Positions 7,459-14,856 of a DNA stretch of 18,956 nt are shown in pieces. The notes beneath the pieces were generated by a model. That model made no database searches and had not been told where the DNA came from. It saw nothing but the letters and a program-made list of their open reading frames with translations. Source of the DNA: Chloroflexota bacterium (GTDB lineage: Bacteria; Chloroflexota; Dehalococcoidia; SM23-28-2; RBG-16-64-32); contig JADFKG010000022.1 in NCBI GenBank assembly GCA_022565075.1, forward strand, positions 1 to 18,956, read 5' to 3'. The position numbers and the translations under genes were made by a program. How positions within the stretch are numbered: the stretch's first letter is position 1; every line of letters starts with the position of its first letter.

Positions 7459-7567
7459 ATTGACCGATTATCGGACGCCCAGAACAAGCGCGCGATTCAA
7501 GTACAGAGTCTCGCTGCTTACGAGCTTACGATCAACCCGTGTGCGACGTGTGGGCGCGTGGGCCTGG

Positions 7568-7607
7568 GAGAGGCTGCGAGAGGTTACGAGGGGTTGCGAG
7601 AGATTTT
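7568..7607 (-). repeat. Decamer direct repeat downstream of rho, C-rich in the transcript (rut-like)
   Basis: Four imperfect 10-base units on the + strand: GAGAGGCTGC, GAGAGGTTAC, GAGGGGTTGC, GAGAGATTTT. In the minus-strand (rho) transcript they read as C/U-rich, G-poor repeats such as GUAACCUCUC and GCAACCCCUC, starting about 15 bases after the rho stop. Evenly spaced YC dinucleotides in an unstructured C-rich RNA are features of Rho utilisation (rut) sites. A role as Rho-dependent terminator is inferred. Confidence 0.45.
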
Positions 7608-7622
7608 GGTGCGCTGGCGGGC

Positions 7623-8918
7623 CTAGATCGCTTCTTTGAGCGTCGCCAGGAAGTCTGCGTTCGTCTCGGTGCGCGACAGACGGTCCAAAATCAGCTCGGC
7701 GGATTCGCTCGAGTTTTGCGACTGGTTGACGAGCGAAGTCATCCGGCGCAGGAGGACGATGCGCTTGTGCGTGTCCTCGTCCAGCAGCAGGTCGTCGCGG
7801 CGGGTGCCGCTCTTCTGGATGTCGATAGAGGGGAAGACGCGCTTTTCGGCGAGGCGGCGGTCGAGCCACAGCTCCCAGTTGCCGGTGCCTTTGAACTCCT
7901 CGAAGATCACTTCGTCCATGCGGCTGCCGGTGTCGACGAGGCAGGTCGCGAGGATGGTCAGGCTGCCGCCGCCTTCGACGTTGCGGGCGGCGCCGAACAG
8001 CCGCTTCGGCGGGTGAAGGGCAACCGGGTCGATGCCGCCGGAGAGCGTGCGGCCGGACGATGGCAGCGCCAGGTTGTAGGCGCGGGTGAGACGCGTGATG
8101 CCGTCGAGCAGGACCATGACGTGGCGGCCGCCCTCTACCAGGCGCTTGGCCCGCTCCAGCGCCAGCTCAGCCACTCGCGTCTGCTCGGCCACCGGGTCGT
8201 CGAAGGTCGCGGCGACGACTTCGGCGTCGGTGACGGAGCGCCGCCAGTCGGTGACCTCTTCCGGTCGCTCGCCGATGAGCACAACAATGATGTAGATGTC
8301 CTCGTAGCGCTTGGCCGTGGCGGTGGCGATCGTCTTGAGAAGGATCGTCTTGCCGGCCTTTGGCGGCGAGACGATGAGGCCCCGCTGGCCGCGGCCGACC
8401 GGTGCTATCAGGTCGATGACGCGGGTCGAGAGATTGCTGATGCCTTCTTCCAGCCTGATCATTTCGTCCGGGAAGATCGGCGTCAGCTGCTCGAAGTAGG
8501 GCCGTTTCTTGGCCGTTTCGGGGTCGAGCCCGTTGATCGCGTCCACGCGCAGCAGGCCGTAATACTTCTCCGAGTCCTTGGGCTGGCGCACCGCTCCCAT
8601 TACGTAATCGCCGCTGCGCAGGGCGAAGCGGCGGATCTGCGTCTGGGAGACGTAGACGTCGCTGAGGCTCGGGCTCAGGCCATCGGTGCGCAGGAAGCCG
8701 AAGCCGTCGGAGGCCATCTCCAGGATGCCGCCGGCGAAGTAGTTGCCTTCGCTCTCGGCCTTCGCCTGCATGATCTTGAAGACGAGGTCTTGCTTGCGCA
8801 GGCCGCTGGCGCTGACGCCCATCTCCTTGGCGACGTCAACCAGCTCATCTTTTGTTTTGGTTTCCAGTTCAGTGAGGCTCAAGTCAACTCCATATAGCAG
8901 TAGACGGGGTGGATGCAA
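7623..8918 (-). CDS. rho: Transcription termination factor Rho
   Basis: Rho is a hexameric RNA-dependent ATPase and helicase that ends transcription. Visible parts are the N-terminal helical domain (about 13-55), the cold-shock-like primary RNA site (GGILEMASDGFGFLR, 63-77), the Walker A loop SPPKAGKT (184-191), Walker B VMVLLDGITRL (268-278) and the arginine-rich C-terminal ATPase core ending in TNADFLATLKEAI. The length of 431 is close to E. coli Rho, without the long N-terminal insert of many actinobacterial Rhos. The ATG at 8918 lacks a good ribosome site. A TTG at 8880-8882, preceded by GGAG with a 5-base gap, would start the protein at SLTELETKTKDEL and fits the family N-terminus better. 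Confidence 0.97.
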   Translation of the reverse strand: MHPPRLLLYGVDLSLTELETKTKDELVDVAKEMGVSASGLRKQDLVFKIMQAKAESEGNYFAGGILEMASDGFGFLRTDGLSPSLSDVYVSQTQIRRFALRSGDYVMGAVRQPKDSEKYYGLLRVDAINGLDPETAKKRPYFEQLTPIFPDEMIRLEEGISNLSTRVIDLIAPVGRGQRGLIVSPPKAGKTILLKTIATATAKRYEDIYIIVVLIGERPEEVTDWRRSVTDAEVVAATFDDPVAEQTRVAELALERAKRLVEGGRHVMVLLDGITRLTRAYNLALPSSGRTLSGGIDPVALHPPKRLFGAARNVEGGGSLTILATCLVDTGSRMDEVIFEEFKGTGNWELWLDRRLAEKRVFPSIDIQKSGTRRDDLLLDEDTHKRIVLLRRMTSLVNQSQNSSESAELILDRLSRTETNADFLATLKEAI

Positions 8919-9067
8919 TCAAGCAAAAGGTGCCTCGATTGCGAGAGTATGGGGAGAAAGGTCTGGCGATTGCCGCCCGCAGGCGGTCACTAATTACCGT
9001 ACTCCAATCGAATTAGACGCGCAATACCCTTCCGCCGTTAGCTTGGGCCCGAGCTGCTCCAGCATGG

Positions 9068-9547
9068 CTATCCCGGCCGGAACACGCTGAGCGCTACCAT
9101 CGCCGGCACAAGGATCGTGGCGACGCCGCCGAATACAAGCGGAACGCTGTCCGCCATCGCCTCTTCCAGCTCTGCTGTCGTTTCGCCGCGGCGCTCGGCT
9201 ATCAGCGAGGCGATGCGCGCCCGTCGCAGGCCCATCCCCATCAGCGGGATGCAGACGAGCAGCGTCACGATGTACATCGCCTCCACGCCCAGCAGCCACG
9301 GCGTCGTCACGAAGTTGTAGTCCAACTGGCCCCAGAGAAAGAGCCCCGTCGTCGCTACGGCGATGGCGCCCGGCACCAGAAGGACGCCCTGGTAGTGCGT
9401 CGCCTCGCTGAACGCAACCACCCTGGTGTCGACCTCCGGCGCTTGCCAGCCGCGTACGAGAGCGAGTTGGACGGAAGTGAGCCCGGCCGCGTACCAGAGC
9501 GCGGCCAGCAGGTGCAGGAAGACGAAGACTTCGTCGACTGTCGACAC
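9068..9547 (-). CDS. Four-TM integral membrane protein, DUF2269-like
   Basis: The gene encodes 159 residues starting at a GTG (9545-9547), three bases after the pyrG stop, so its translation is probably coupled to pyrG. Four hydrophobic segments are visible: about 7-30 (FLHLLAALWYAAGLT), 52-72, 82-106 and 137-156. The first helix contains the FLH pattern typical of predicted membrane proteins of the DUF2269 type; this match is from memory and moderate. Function is unknown. It is the distal gene of the pyrG transcript, and about 150 bases separate it from rho downstream. Confidence 0.75.
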   Translation of the reverse strand: MSTVDEVFVFLHLLAALWYAAGLTSVQLALVRGWQAPEVDTRVVAFSEATHYQGVLLVPGAIAVATTGLFLWGQLDYNFVTTPWLLGVEAMYIVTLLVCIPLMGMGLRRARIASLIAERRGETTAELEEAMADSVPLVFGGVATILVPAMVALSVFRPG

Positions 9548-9550
9548 GGT

Positions 9551-11239
9551 CTAGTGGGGCGCGCGTGAGCGTGAGGACGCAGACGCCTTCCGTCGTGATG
9601 GCCGGTTGGTCGTAGTGGACGACTTCTTGCGGCGCTCGGCCTGTCGCTCCAGCGCAGCGCGGACGAAGCTGTTGAAGAGCGGGTGCGGCCGGCCGGGCCG
9701 TGAGCGCAACTCCGGGTGGAACTGCGTGCCGACCATAAACGGGTGGTCGCGGATCTCGCAGATCTCGACGAGTCCGCCGTCCGGCGACGTTCCGCTGGCG
9801 ATCAATCCGGCCTGCGCCAAAACTTCGCGGAACTCGTTGTTGAATTCGTAGCGATGGCGGTGCCGCTCCGACGTCTCGTCGGCGCCGTAGGCCTTGCGAG
9901 CGATGGTTCCGGGCTCGAGGCGGCAGGGGTAGCTTCCCAGGCGCATGGTGCCGCCCTTCTCGACGACGCGTTGCTGTTCGTCGAGGAGCGTGATCACCGG
10001 GTAGGCCGTCTCGGGCGCCAGCTCAGTCGAGCTGACGTCTTCAGTGCCGAAGTGGGCGCGGGCGAATTCGACGACCATCGCCTGCAGGCCAAGGCAGAGG
10101 CCCAGATATGGCACGTTGTTCAGCCGCGCGTATCGTGTCGCTTCGACTTTGCCCTCGAAGCCACGCTCACCGAAGCCGCCCGGTACGATGATGCCGTCCA
10201 TGCTGGCCAGCAGCGTCTCGGACTGGGACTTCGCCACGTCCTCTGAATGCACCCAATGGATGCGCACGCCCGAATCGTTCTGGACGCCGGCGTGGATCAG
10301 CGCCTCCTTCACGGAGAGGTAGGCGTCGGGAAGTTCGACGTACTTGCCGACGACGGCGATCTCCAGTGAGTGCCGAGGGTTCAGCAGGCGATCGACCCAG
10401 GCCTTCCACTCGTCCAGGTCCTTCGAGGTCGATGCGATGTTCAGGCGGTCGGTTATGAAGTCGCCCAGGCCGGCCTCCTCAAGGACGAGTGGCACCTGGT
10501 AGATGCTGGACATCGTCATCAGAGGGATCACCGCCTGCGGTTCGACGTCGCAAAAGAGAGATATCTTGTCCCGGATCTCTTTGGAGATCGGAATGTCCGA
10601 GCGGCAAACGATGACGTCTGGCTGGATACCGACGGATCGCAACTCACGGACGGAGTGTTGCGTCGGCTTCGTCTTCAGCTCGGCGGTCGTCGAGATGTAG
10701 GGGAGGAGAGTAACGTGGATCGCTAGCGTATCGTCGCGGCCCTCCTCCTTGCGCATCTGGCGGATCGCCTCGAGGAACGGCTGGCTTTCGATGTCGCCGA
10801 CCGTGCCGCCTACTTCGACGATCACGACGTCGGCGCCAGAATCGTGTCCCATGCCGCGGATGCGTTCCTTGATCTCGTTGGTGACGTGGGGGATCGGCTG
10901 GATCGTGCGGCCCAGGTAGTCGCCGCGGCGCTCGCGTTGGATCACCGCCTGGTAGATCTGGCCACTGGAGACCGAAGAACTGCGTGAGAGGTCCTGATCC
11001 AGGAAGCGCTCGTAGTGGCCGAGGTCGAGGTCGGTCTCGGCGCCGTCTGCGGTGACGAAGACTTCGCCGTGCTGATAGGGCGACATCGTACCGGGGTCGA
11101 CGTTCAGGTACGGATCTAGCTTCTGGACTACGACAGAGATGCCGCGTGACTTGAGGAGCTTGCCGATGGAGGCGGTGGTGATCCCCTTGCCTACGGAACT
11201 CACGACGCCACCCGTGACGAATATGTACTTTGTCGCCAT
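9551..11239 (-). CDS. pyrG: CTP synthase
   Basis: CTP synthase makes CTP from UTP, ATP and glutamine, the last step of de novo pyrimidine nucleotide synthesis. The N-terminal synthetase domain begins KYIFVTGGVVSSVGKGI (P-loop about 10-19) and includes LDPYLNVDPGTMSPYQHGEV and VEVGGTVGDIE. The C-terminal class I glutamine amidotransferase has the nucleophile Cys382 in LGLCLGLQ and the His508/Glu510 pair in TQFHPEL. The protein is 562 residues, with a basic Ser/Arg/Lys tail of about 30 residues beyond the catalytic domain. The leader is about 90 bases with two hairpins. Divergent from the M16 peptidase gene and followed by the DUF2269-like gene three bases on. Confidence 0.98.
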   Translation of the reverse strand: MATKYIFVTGGVVSSVGKGITTASIGKLLKSRGISVVVQKLDPYLNVDPGTMSPYQHGEVFVTADGAETDLDLGHYERFLDQDLSRSSSVSSGQIYQAVIQRERRGDYLGRTIQPIPHVTNEIKERIRGMGHDSGADVVIVEVGGTVGDIESQPFLEAIRQMRKEEGRDDTLAIHVTLLPYISTTAELKTKPTQHSVRELRSVGIQPDVIVCRSDIPISKEIRDKISLFCDVEPQAVIPLMTMSSIYQVPLVLEEAGLGDFITDRLNIASTSKDLDEWKAWVDRLLNPRHSLEIAVVGKYVELPDAYLSVKEALIHAGVQNDSGVRIHWVHSEDVAKSQSETLLASMDGIIVPGGFGERGFEGKVEATRYARLNNVPYLGLCLGLQAMVVEFARAHFGTEDVSSTELAPETAYPVITLLDEQQRVVEKGGTMRLGSYPCRLEPGTIARKAYGADETSERHRHRYEFNNEFREVLAQAGLIASGTSPDGGLVEICEIRDHPFMVGTQFHPELRSRPGRPHPLFNSFVRAALERQAERRKKSSTTTNRPSRRKASASSRSRAPH

Positions 11240-11242
11240 ATA

Positions 11243-11305
11243 CCCCCTGACTGGGGGCTGTCTCCTCTCGCGCTCACCTTGAGCTTGCCGTCATTTACGG
11301 CAGCT
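11243..11305 (-). promoter_or_regulatory. Structured pyrG leader with two hairpins
   Basis: In the minus-strand leader, an AGCTGCCGT/ACGGCAAGCT hairpin (11282-11305, one bulged A) is followed by CCCCC-AGTCA-GGGGG (11243-11257). The second hairpin ends three bases before the pyrG ATG and contains the G-run that would serve as ribosome site, so it could hide the start from ribosomes. No T-run follows the first hairpin, so classical attenuation is not evident. A regulatory role is inferred. Confidence 0.4.
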
Positions 11306-11326
11306 TCGAAGGGACGCCCGGTTAGG

Positions 11327-11357
11327 ATCATACAGGAGTCCAGAACGGGTGTGTCAA
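11327..11357 (-). promoter_or_regulatory. Probable pyrG promoter
   Basis: On the minus strand a perfect TTGACA (11352-11357) and TATGAT (11327-11332), with a spacer of 19 bases, slightly longer than ideal. The predicted start is about 11320, some 80 bases before the pyrG ATG. Confidence 0.6.
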
Positions 11358-11419
11358 GAGATTGGCGGCGCTCCCCACAAAAGAGGAAGTCGCTCGCACC
11401 GATCCCACCGCGGCCCCGG

Positions 11420-11425
11420 TATACT
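11420..11425 (+). promoter_or_regulatory. Possible -10 element for the M16 peptidase gene
   Basis: TATACT at 11420-11425 lies 33 bases before the TTG start of the M16 gene. No good -35 sequence is found at 16-18 bases upstream, so this is tentative. Confidence 0.3.
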
Positions 11426-11457
11426 GAGGCCACTCTCTCAATGCGAATGGAGGCGTC

Positions 11458-12741
11458 TTGTCCGTTACCCCGGAGATCACCGAACTAAAGGGCGGCCTTC
11501 GCGTCGTCACCACGCCTGTCCCGACGGCGCAGTCCGTCAGCGTCAACATCTTCGCCGGCGCCGGCGCCCGCGGGGAGACCGAGCGCACGAAGGGCGTCGC
11601 GCACTTCCTCGAACACATGATGTTCAAGGGCACGACCGAGCGACCGACCGCGATCGCCATCGCTGAGGCGATCGAAGGCGCGGGCGGCGTGCTCAACGCC
11701 TACACCGCAAAAGAACTCACCTGCTACTGGAACCACGTCCCGTACGACCAGCTGGAGCTGGCGATGACTGTGCTCGCCGATATGTTCTACGACTCGCTAC
11801 TCGATCCCGAAGAGATCGACCGCGAGCGCTCGGTCGTCAAACAGGAGATCAGCCGTGGGAAGGACCAGCCGGCGTCGTACGTGGGAGAGCTGCTGGGGCG
11901 CGCCGTCTACGGCGACCACCAGATGGGCTGGCCCACGGCCGGCACCGACGAGACCGTGGACGGACTGCAGCGGGACGACTTCGTCGACTGGCTCCAGGCC
12001 CGCTACACGGCGCCGAACACGGTGCTCAGCGTCGCTGGCAACACCAACCACGCGCAGGTGGTCGCCCTGGCGGAGCGGCTGTTCGCCGGTTCGCCGACCG
12101 CCGCGGCGCCGGAGAACGTCGGCGTTAACGGCGACGAGCTGCCCGCCGACCGCATCGCCATCGACGAGCGGCCGATCGCTCAGTCCAACATCGCCCTCGG
12201 CTTGCCCGCGATCTCACGCACGGACCCCGACCGCTACACGCTGATGATCTTGAACGCCGTGCTGGGCCGCGGCATGAGCTCGCGCCTGTTCAAGGAGGTG
12301 CGCGAGCGGCGTGGCCTCGCCTACTCCGTGGGATCTTCTGTCAGCCGTCACTCTGACAGCGGAATGTTCGTGGTCTCGGCCGGAGTCTCTCCGGAGAACG
12401 TGGCGGAGACGGTGGGCGTGATCCTGGAGGAGCTGGAGAAGATGACGAACGAAGCCGTGGGTGCTGAGGAGTTGCAGAAGGCCAAGGACTACACGGTTGG
12501 CAGCTTCCGGCTCAGCCTCGAGTCTTCGATGGCGCTGGGCCAGCGCGCCGGCGAGAGTCTCCTGACGCTGGGGGAGATCGAGCCAGTCGAATCCGTCGTC
12601 GCGAAGCTGCGCGCGGTCACAGCGGACGACGTGATCAGGGTGGCGCAGCGGATCCTCAAGCGGGAACGCGCCGCACTCGCCATCGTCGGCCCGAGCGTCG
12701 ATGAGCCCGCGCTGCGCGACGTGCTCGGTGTGACCGGCTAG
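11458..12741 (+). CDS. M16 family zinc metallopeptidase (insulinase/processing-peptidase type)
   Basis: The 427-residue protein has the inverted zinc motif HFLEH (His49, Glu52, His53) and the distal zinc ligand Glu130 in ERSVVKQEIS, 77 residues after His53 as expected. The second half carries the inactive M16-like domain with GRGMSSRLFKEVRERRGLAYSV, the conserved substrate-binding region. It belongs to the M16B type (like B. subtilis YmxG and mitochondrial processing peptidase beta). Substrates are unknown. The start is TTG at 11458, preceded by GGAGG (11449-11453). ATGs at 11441 and 11447 are out of frame. No signal peptide is seen, so it is cytoplasmic. Confidence 0.95.
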   Translation: MSVTPEITELKGGLRVVTTPVPTAQSVSVNIFAGAGARGETERTKGVAHFLEHMMFKGTTERPTAIAIAEAIEGAGGVLNAYTAKELTCYWNHVPYDQLELAMTVLADMFYDSLLDPEEIDRERSVVKQEISRGKDQPASYVGELLGRAVYGDHQMGWPTAGTDETVDGLQRDDFVDWLQARYTAPNTVLSVAGNTNHAQVVALAERLFAGSPTAAAPENVGVNGDELPADRIAIDERPIAQSNIALGLPAISRTDPDRYTLMILNAVLGRGMSSRLFKEVRERRGLAYSVGSSVSRHSDSGMFVVSAGVSPENVAETVGVILEELEKMTNEAVGAEELQKAKDYTVGSFRLSLESSMALGQRAGESLLTLGEIEPVESVVAKLRAVTADDVIRVAQRILKRERAALAIVGPSVDEPALRDVLGVTG

Positions 12742-12805
12742 CTGCTTCCGAACGCCGGACGATGCGTTAGAATGGCCGCCTCGCGCGTTACGCAGACAGA
12801 CGGGC

Positions 12806-12835
12806 GGGGCCCCTCCGCCTTGGCGGAAAGGCCCC
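12806..12835 (+). terminator. Nested GC hairpin downstream of the M16 peptidase gene
   Basis: GGGGCC (12806-12811) pairs with GGCCCC (12830-12835), and CCGCC (12815-12819) pairs with GGCGG (12822-12826) inside. It lacks a T-run. It lies between the M16 gene and the convergent 27-codon ORF and is a plausible terminator or barrier. Confidence 0.4.
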
Positions 12836-12861
12836 TGCCGCCGCACCCCACAAGAATGTGT

Positions 12862-12945
12862 CTAAACTCGGCCTGACATCGCGACGACGATGAGCAGGGT
12901 CCAGAAGGAGAGGGCAAGGACGGAATAAGCGATTCGTCGTGTCAT
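12862..12945 (-). CDS. Putative 27-aa single-TM micropeptide
   Basis: An ATG at 12943-12945 follows a strong ribosome site GGGAGGA about 9 bases upstream. The 27-residue product starts MTRRIAY, has a hydrophobic helix (about 6-23, including LALSFWTLLIVVAM) and ends SGRV, a positive-inside layout. It stops at TAG 12862-12864. No homologue is recognised. The match of a good ribosome site with a clean transmembrane frame in an otherwise empty 455-base gap argues for a real small membrane protein, but chance cannot be ruled out. Confidence 0.4.
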   Translation of the reverse strand: MTRRIAYSVLALSFWTLLIVVAMSGRV

Positions 12946-13162
12946 CTGGTCCTGTCCTCCCTTCCTTTCTTCGTATGCGAGCAAACTATCGGAGGAGGCG
13001 GGCACGCACCCCGGGTCTGTAAGAGACCGTTTCACCAACCCCGCAACTGGTGAGTTCCGAGAACCGCACCTCCTCCATCTGATTCAACAGAGCCGACGTC
13101 ATCGCCATTACCTGTCACGACACCGGAAACTCTTCCGCGTAGAGCCGCTGACATAGCTGCCA
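12946..13162. other. Gene-free stretch with two adjacent hairpins
   Basis: No ORF with a ribosome site is seen here apart from the start region of the 27-aa ORF. Two neighbouring inverted repeats occur: GGTCT-gtaag-AGACC (13014-13028) and TCACCA-N10-TGGTGA (13032-13053). Neither has a T-run. They could form a small structured RNA or leader on either strand, but no known riboswitch class is recognised. Confidence 0.35.
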
Positions 13163-13168
13163 TATACT
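13163..13168 (+). promoter_or_regulatory. Possible -10 element for the enoyl-CoA hydratase gene
   Basis: TATACT at 13163-13168, 29 bases before the ATG at 13197. No convincing -35 is seen at normal spacing. The ribosome site AAGGAGG (13184-13190) lies 6 bases before the start. Confidence 0.35.
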
Positions 13169-13196
13169 GACTCTGCCAAGCAGAAGGAGGCGCCCC

Positions 13197-13988
13197 ATGG
13201 CCGACTACGACAACATCCTCTTCGAGAAGAAGGGTCATCTCGCCTACGTCACGCTCAATCGCCCGGAACGCCGCAACGCCATCGACCCGGCCACGAGCGC
13301 CGAGCTGAAGGACGCCTTCGAGGCCTTCAAGGCGGACGACGACCTCTGGGTGGCGATCCTCACCGGCGCCGGCGACAAGGCGTTCTCCGCGGGCGCCGAT
13401 CTTCTCGCGATGTCTCAATCGCTCTCCGGGAAAGGTGGCGACTCCGGGGCCATGACCGCTGCCTTCGCCGGCATCACCCGCGGCTATGAGTGCTGGAAGC
13501 CGATCATCGCCGCCATCCACGGCTACTGCCTGGCCGGCGGCCTTGAGCTGGCGCTCAGCTGCGACATCCGGATCGCCGCGGACAACGCCCAGTTCGGTCT
13601 GCCCGAGCCCAAGCGCGCCATCATCCCTGGCGCCACCGGCACCCAGCGCCTGCCGCGCGCCGTCCCCCTGGCCTTCGCGATGGAGCTGCTCCTTACCGGT
13701 GACCGCTTCGACGCGGAAACGGCGCTACGCTTCGGCCTCGTCTCGCGCGTCGTCCCGCGGGATCAGCTGATGGAGACGGCCGAGGCGATCGCCCACTCGA
13801 TACTGAAGAACGGGCCGCTCGCCGTGCGCTACATCAAGCAGGCGGTGATGCAGGGCCGCGAGATGTCGTTCGAGGACGGCCTGCGGCTGGAGGCAGAGTT
13901 GGCGGGTAAGGTCTTCCGCACGGAGGATGCGCGGGAGGGCCCGCTGGCCTTCGCCGAGAAGCGCGAGCCGCAGTACAAGGGGAAGTAG
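13197..13988 (+). CDS. Enoyl-CoA hydratase/isomerase family protein (crotonase)
   Basis: The 263-residue protein has the crotonase fold. Visible are the N-terminal strand pattern LAYVTLNRPERRNAI, the oxyanion-hole region FSAGADL (63-69), and HGYCLAGGLELALSCD with Glu117. FGLPEPKRAIIPGATGTQRLPR follows in two parts, with Glu137. Both glutamates match the two catalytic acids of enoyl-CoA hydratase, so hydration of 2-enoyl-CoA in fatty-acid or branched-chain degradation is likely. The exact substrate cannot be assigned. It starts at ATG 13197 behind an excellent AAGGAGG and seems to be a single-gene unit ended by the hairpin at 13989-14026. Confidence 0.93.
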   Translation: MADYDNILFEKKGHLAYVTLNRPERRNAIDPATSAELKDAFEAFKADDDLWVAILTGAGDKAFSAGADLLAMSQSLSGKGGDSGAMTAAFAGITRGYECWKPIIAAIHGYCLAGGLELALSCDIRIAADNAQFGLPEPKRAIIPGATGTQRLPRAVPLAFAMELLLTGDRFDAETALRFGLVSRVVPRDQLMETAEAIAHSILKNGPLAVRYIKQAVMQGREMSFEDGLRLEAELAGKVFRTEDAREGPLAFAEKREPQYKGK

Positions 13989-14026
13989 CGTGGCGGATAC
14001 ACACGTCGTTGAGAACTTCCGCCACG
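13989..14026 (+). terminator. Stem-loop directly after the crotonase stop
   Basis: A perfect 9-bp repeat CGTGGCGGA (13989-13997) and TCCGCCACG (14018-14026) encloses a 20-base loop and begins right after the TAG. There is no T-run. It separates the crotonase gene from the convergent lipoprotein gene. Confidence 0.5.
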
Positions 14027-14072
14027 GGGCGGCCTTACGTGCCAGCGACGACCGCAGGCGCCAGTCGGCGGG

Positions 14073-14474
14073 CTAGCCCACGATCACGATCTGAGACGCC
14101 TTCGCCTGCACCGGATAGGACTCGGCGACGGGGCCCGTGAACCAGGCCTCCACCGTCTGACCCTCCGTCAGGTCGCCGAACGTGACCTCCATCATCGCGT
14201 TGCCGGCCTGCCGGAAGATGCGCGTGTCGCTCTCCACGCGCACAATCGCCTTATCGTACTCGGTGTCCTGGTCGATGGCGCCCTCGATGCGGACGCTGCC
14301 GATGACGTCGCCGGCGCCATCGGTGATGCTGGTGATGACGCCGCGGATGTCCGGGTCGCCGGAGGTGGGGGCGGTATCGCCGCCGCTCGTGCAGGCACCC
14401 AGGAGCGCCAGCGCCAGCCCGGCCGCCAGCACCAGCGCCGCCGCCTTCGCGAGAATCGATCGTGAGCGCGTCAT
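14073..14474 (-). CDS. DUF3221-like (YobA-type) lipoprotein
   Basis: The 133-residue product begins MTRSRSILAK, followed by a hydrophobic signal segment and a lipobox LLGAC with Cys28, so it should be lipid-anchored outside the membrane. The mature part reads DIRGVITSITDGAGDVIGSV, then YDKAIVRVESDTRIF, DLTEGQTVEAWFTGPV and ESYPVQAKASQIVIV, the pattern of DUF3221 beta-rich lipoproteins as I recall them. Function is unknown. The ATG at 14472-14474 is chosen over an in-frame start at 14771 because the longer version buries the signal peptide in the middle and runs through the divergent gene. A purine-rich ribosome site (GAGAGGACAAGG) lies upstream. Confidence 0.85.
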   Translation of the reverse strand: MTRSRSILAKAAALVLAAGLALALLGACTSGGDTAPTSGDPDIRGVITSITDGAGDVIGSVRIEGAIDQDTEYDKAIVRVESDTRIFRQAGNAMMEVTFGDLTEGQTVEAWFTGPVAESYPVQAKASQIVIVG

Positions 14475-14543
14475 GAAAAACCTTGTCCTCTCTTCTGCGT
14501 TTACTTCCATAAGAGAGACGGACTGGATCGGCGCAGAGTTCCG

Positions 14544-14765
14544 ATGCGAACAATTCGGCTGAACCTGGCAGCGTTCTTCACGGCCGCCGTGCTTGTGATC
14601 GCGGTTAGCTTCGTGATGGTGCAGGCCGGCCTGTTCAGTGACGGCGACGGTGGGGACGCGATCACCAATCCGGCGCTGACACCGGCCGCCCTCCAGGCCA
14701 CCGCGACACCTGTCCCGTCTGAGCCTGTGGAGACCGGGTCCGCGGGCCGGGGTTCCTTCTACTAG
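14544..14765 (+). CDS. Short exported or membrane-anchored protein (73 aa, unknown)
   Basis: An ATG at 14544 gives a 73-residue protein with an N-terminal hydrophobic segment (about 8-29, LAAFFTAAVLVIAVSFVMVQAG) and an extracytoplasmic part rich in Ala/Thr/Pro (TPAALQATATPVPSEPVE) ending GRGSFY. Such Thr/Pro tails are frequent in exported proteins of this genome (compare the LPxTG protein here). The ribosome site is weak. It is divergent from the lipoprotein gene (69-base gap) and may be functionally linked to it. No family is recognised. Confidence 0.55.
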   Translation: MRTIRLNLAAFFTAAVLVIAVSFVMVQAGLFSDGDGGDAITNPALTPAALQATATPVPSEPVETGSAGRGSFY

Positions 14766-14789
14766 CGTCACGCGGGTGACACTTCCCGC

Positions 14790-14819
14790 TTGCGCCGCCT
14801 AGAACAAATGTTCTATCGT
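14790..14819 (+). promoter_or_regulatory. Putative promoter of the coiled-coil/scaffold gene
   Basis: TTGCGC (14790-14795), an 18-base spacer and TATCGT (14814-14819). Both boxes are imperfect. The spacer is largely occupied by a LexA-type inverted repeat that abuts the -10, the usual geometry for repression. The predicted start is about 14826, just before the ribosome site GGAGGAGGGG (14841-14850). Confidence 0.5.
14800..14815 (+). promoter_or_regulatory. LexA (SOS) box, GAAC-N4-GTTC
   Basis: The inverted repeat TAGAACAAATGTTCTA has 7-base arms around AA and contains the core GAACAAATGTTC (14802-14813). This matches the Gram-positive LexA consensus GAAC-N4-GTTC, also reported for Dehalococcoides LexA. 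It lies between the -35 and -10 of the scaffold-like gene. I saw no second copy in the window. SOS control is inferred. Confidence 0.65.
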
Positions 14820-14856
14820 GCTCAGCACGGGATTCCAACAGGAGGAGGGGTGGGGA

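Noticed and set aside
7539..8897. 452-codon + strand ORF opposite rho
   Set aside because: Rho is unmistakable on the minus strand; the + frame is its shadow.
14475..14771. N-terminal extension of the lipoprotein ORF reading from 14771 on the minus strand
   Set aside because: It would place the signal peptide and lipobox in the middle of the protein and would run antisense through the divergent small gene. The ATG at 14474 starts exactly at the signal peptide.
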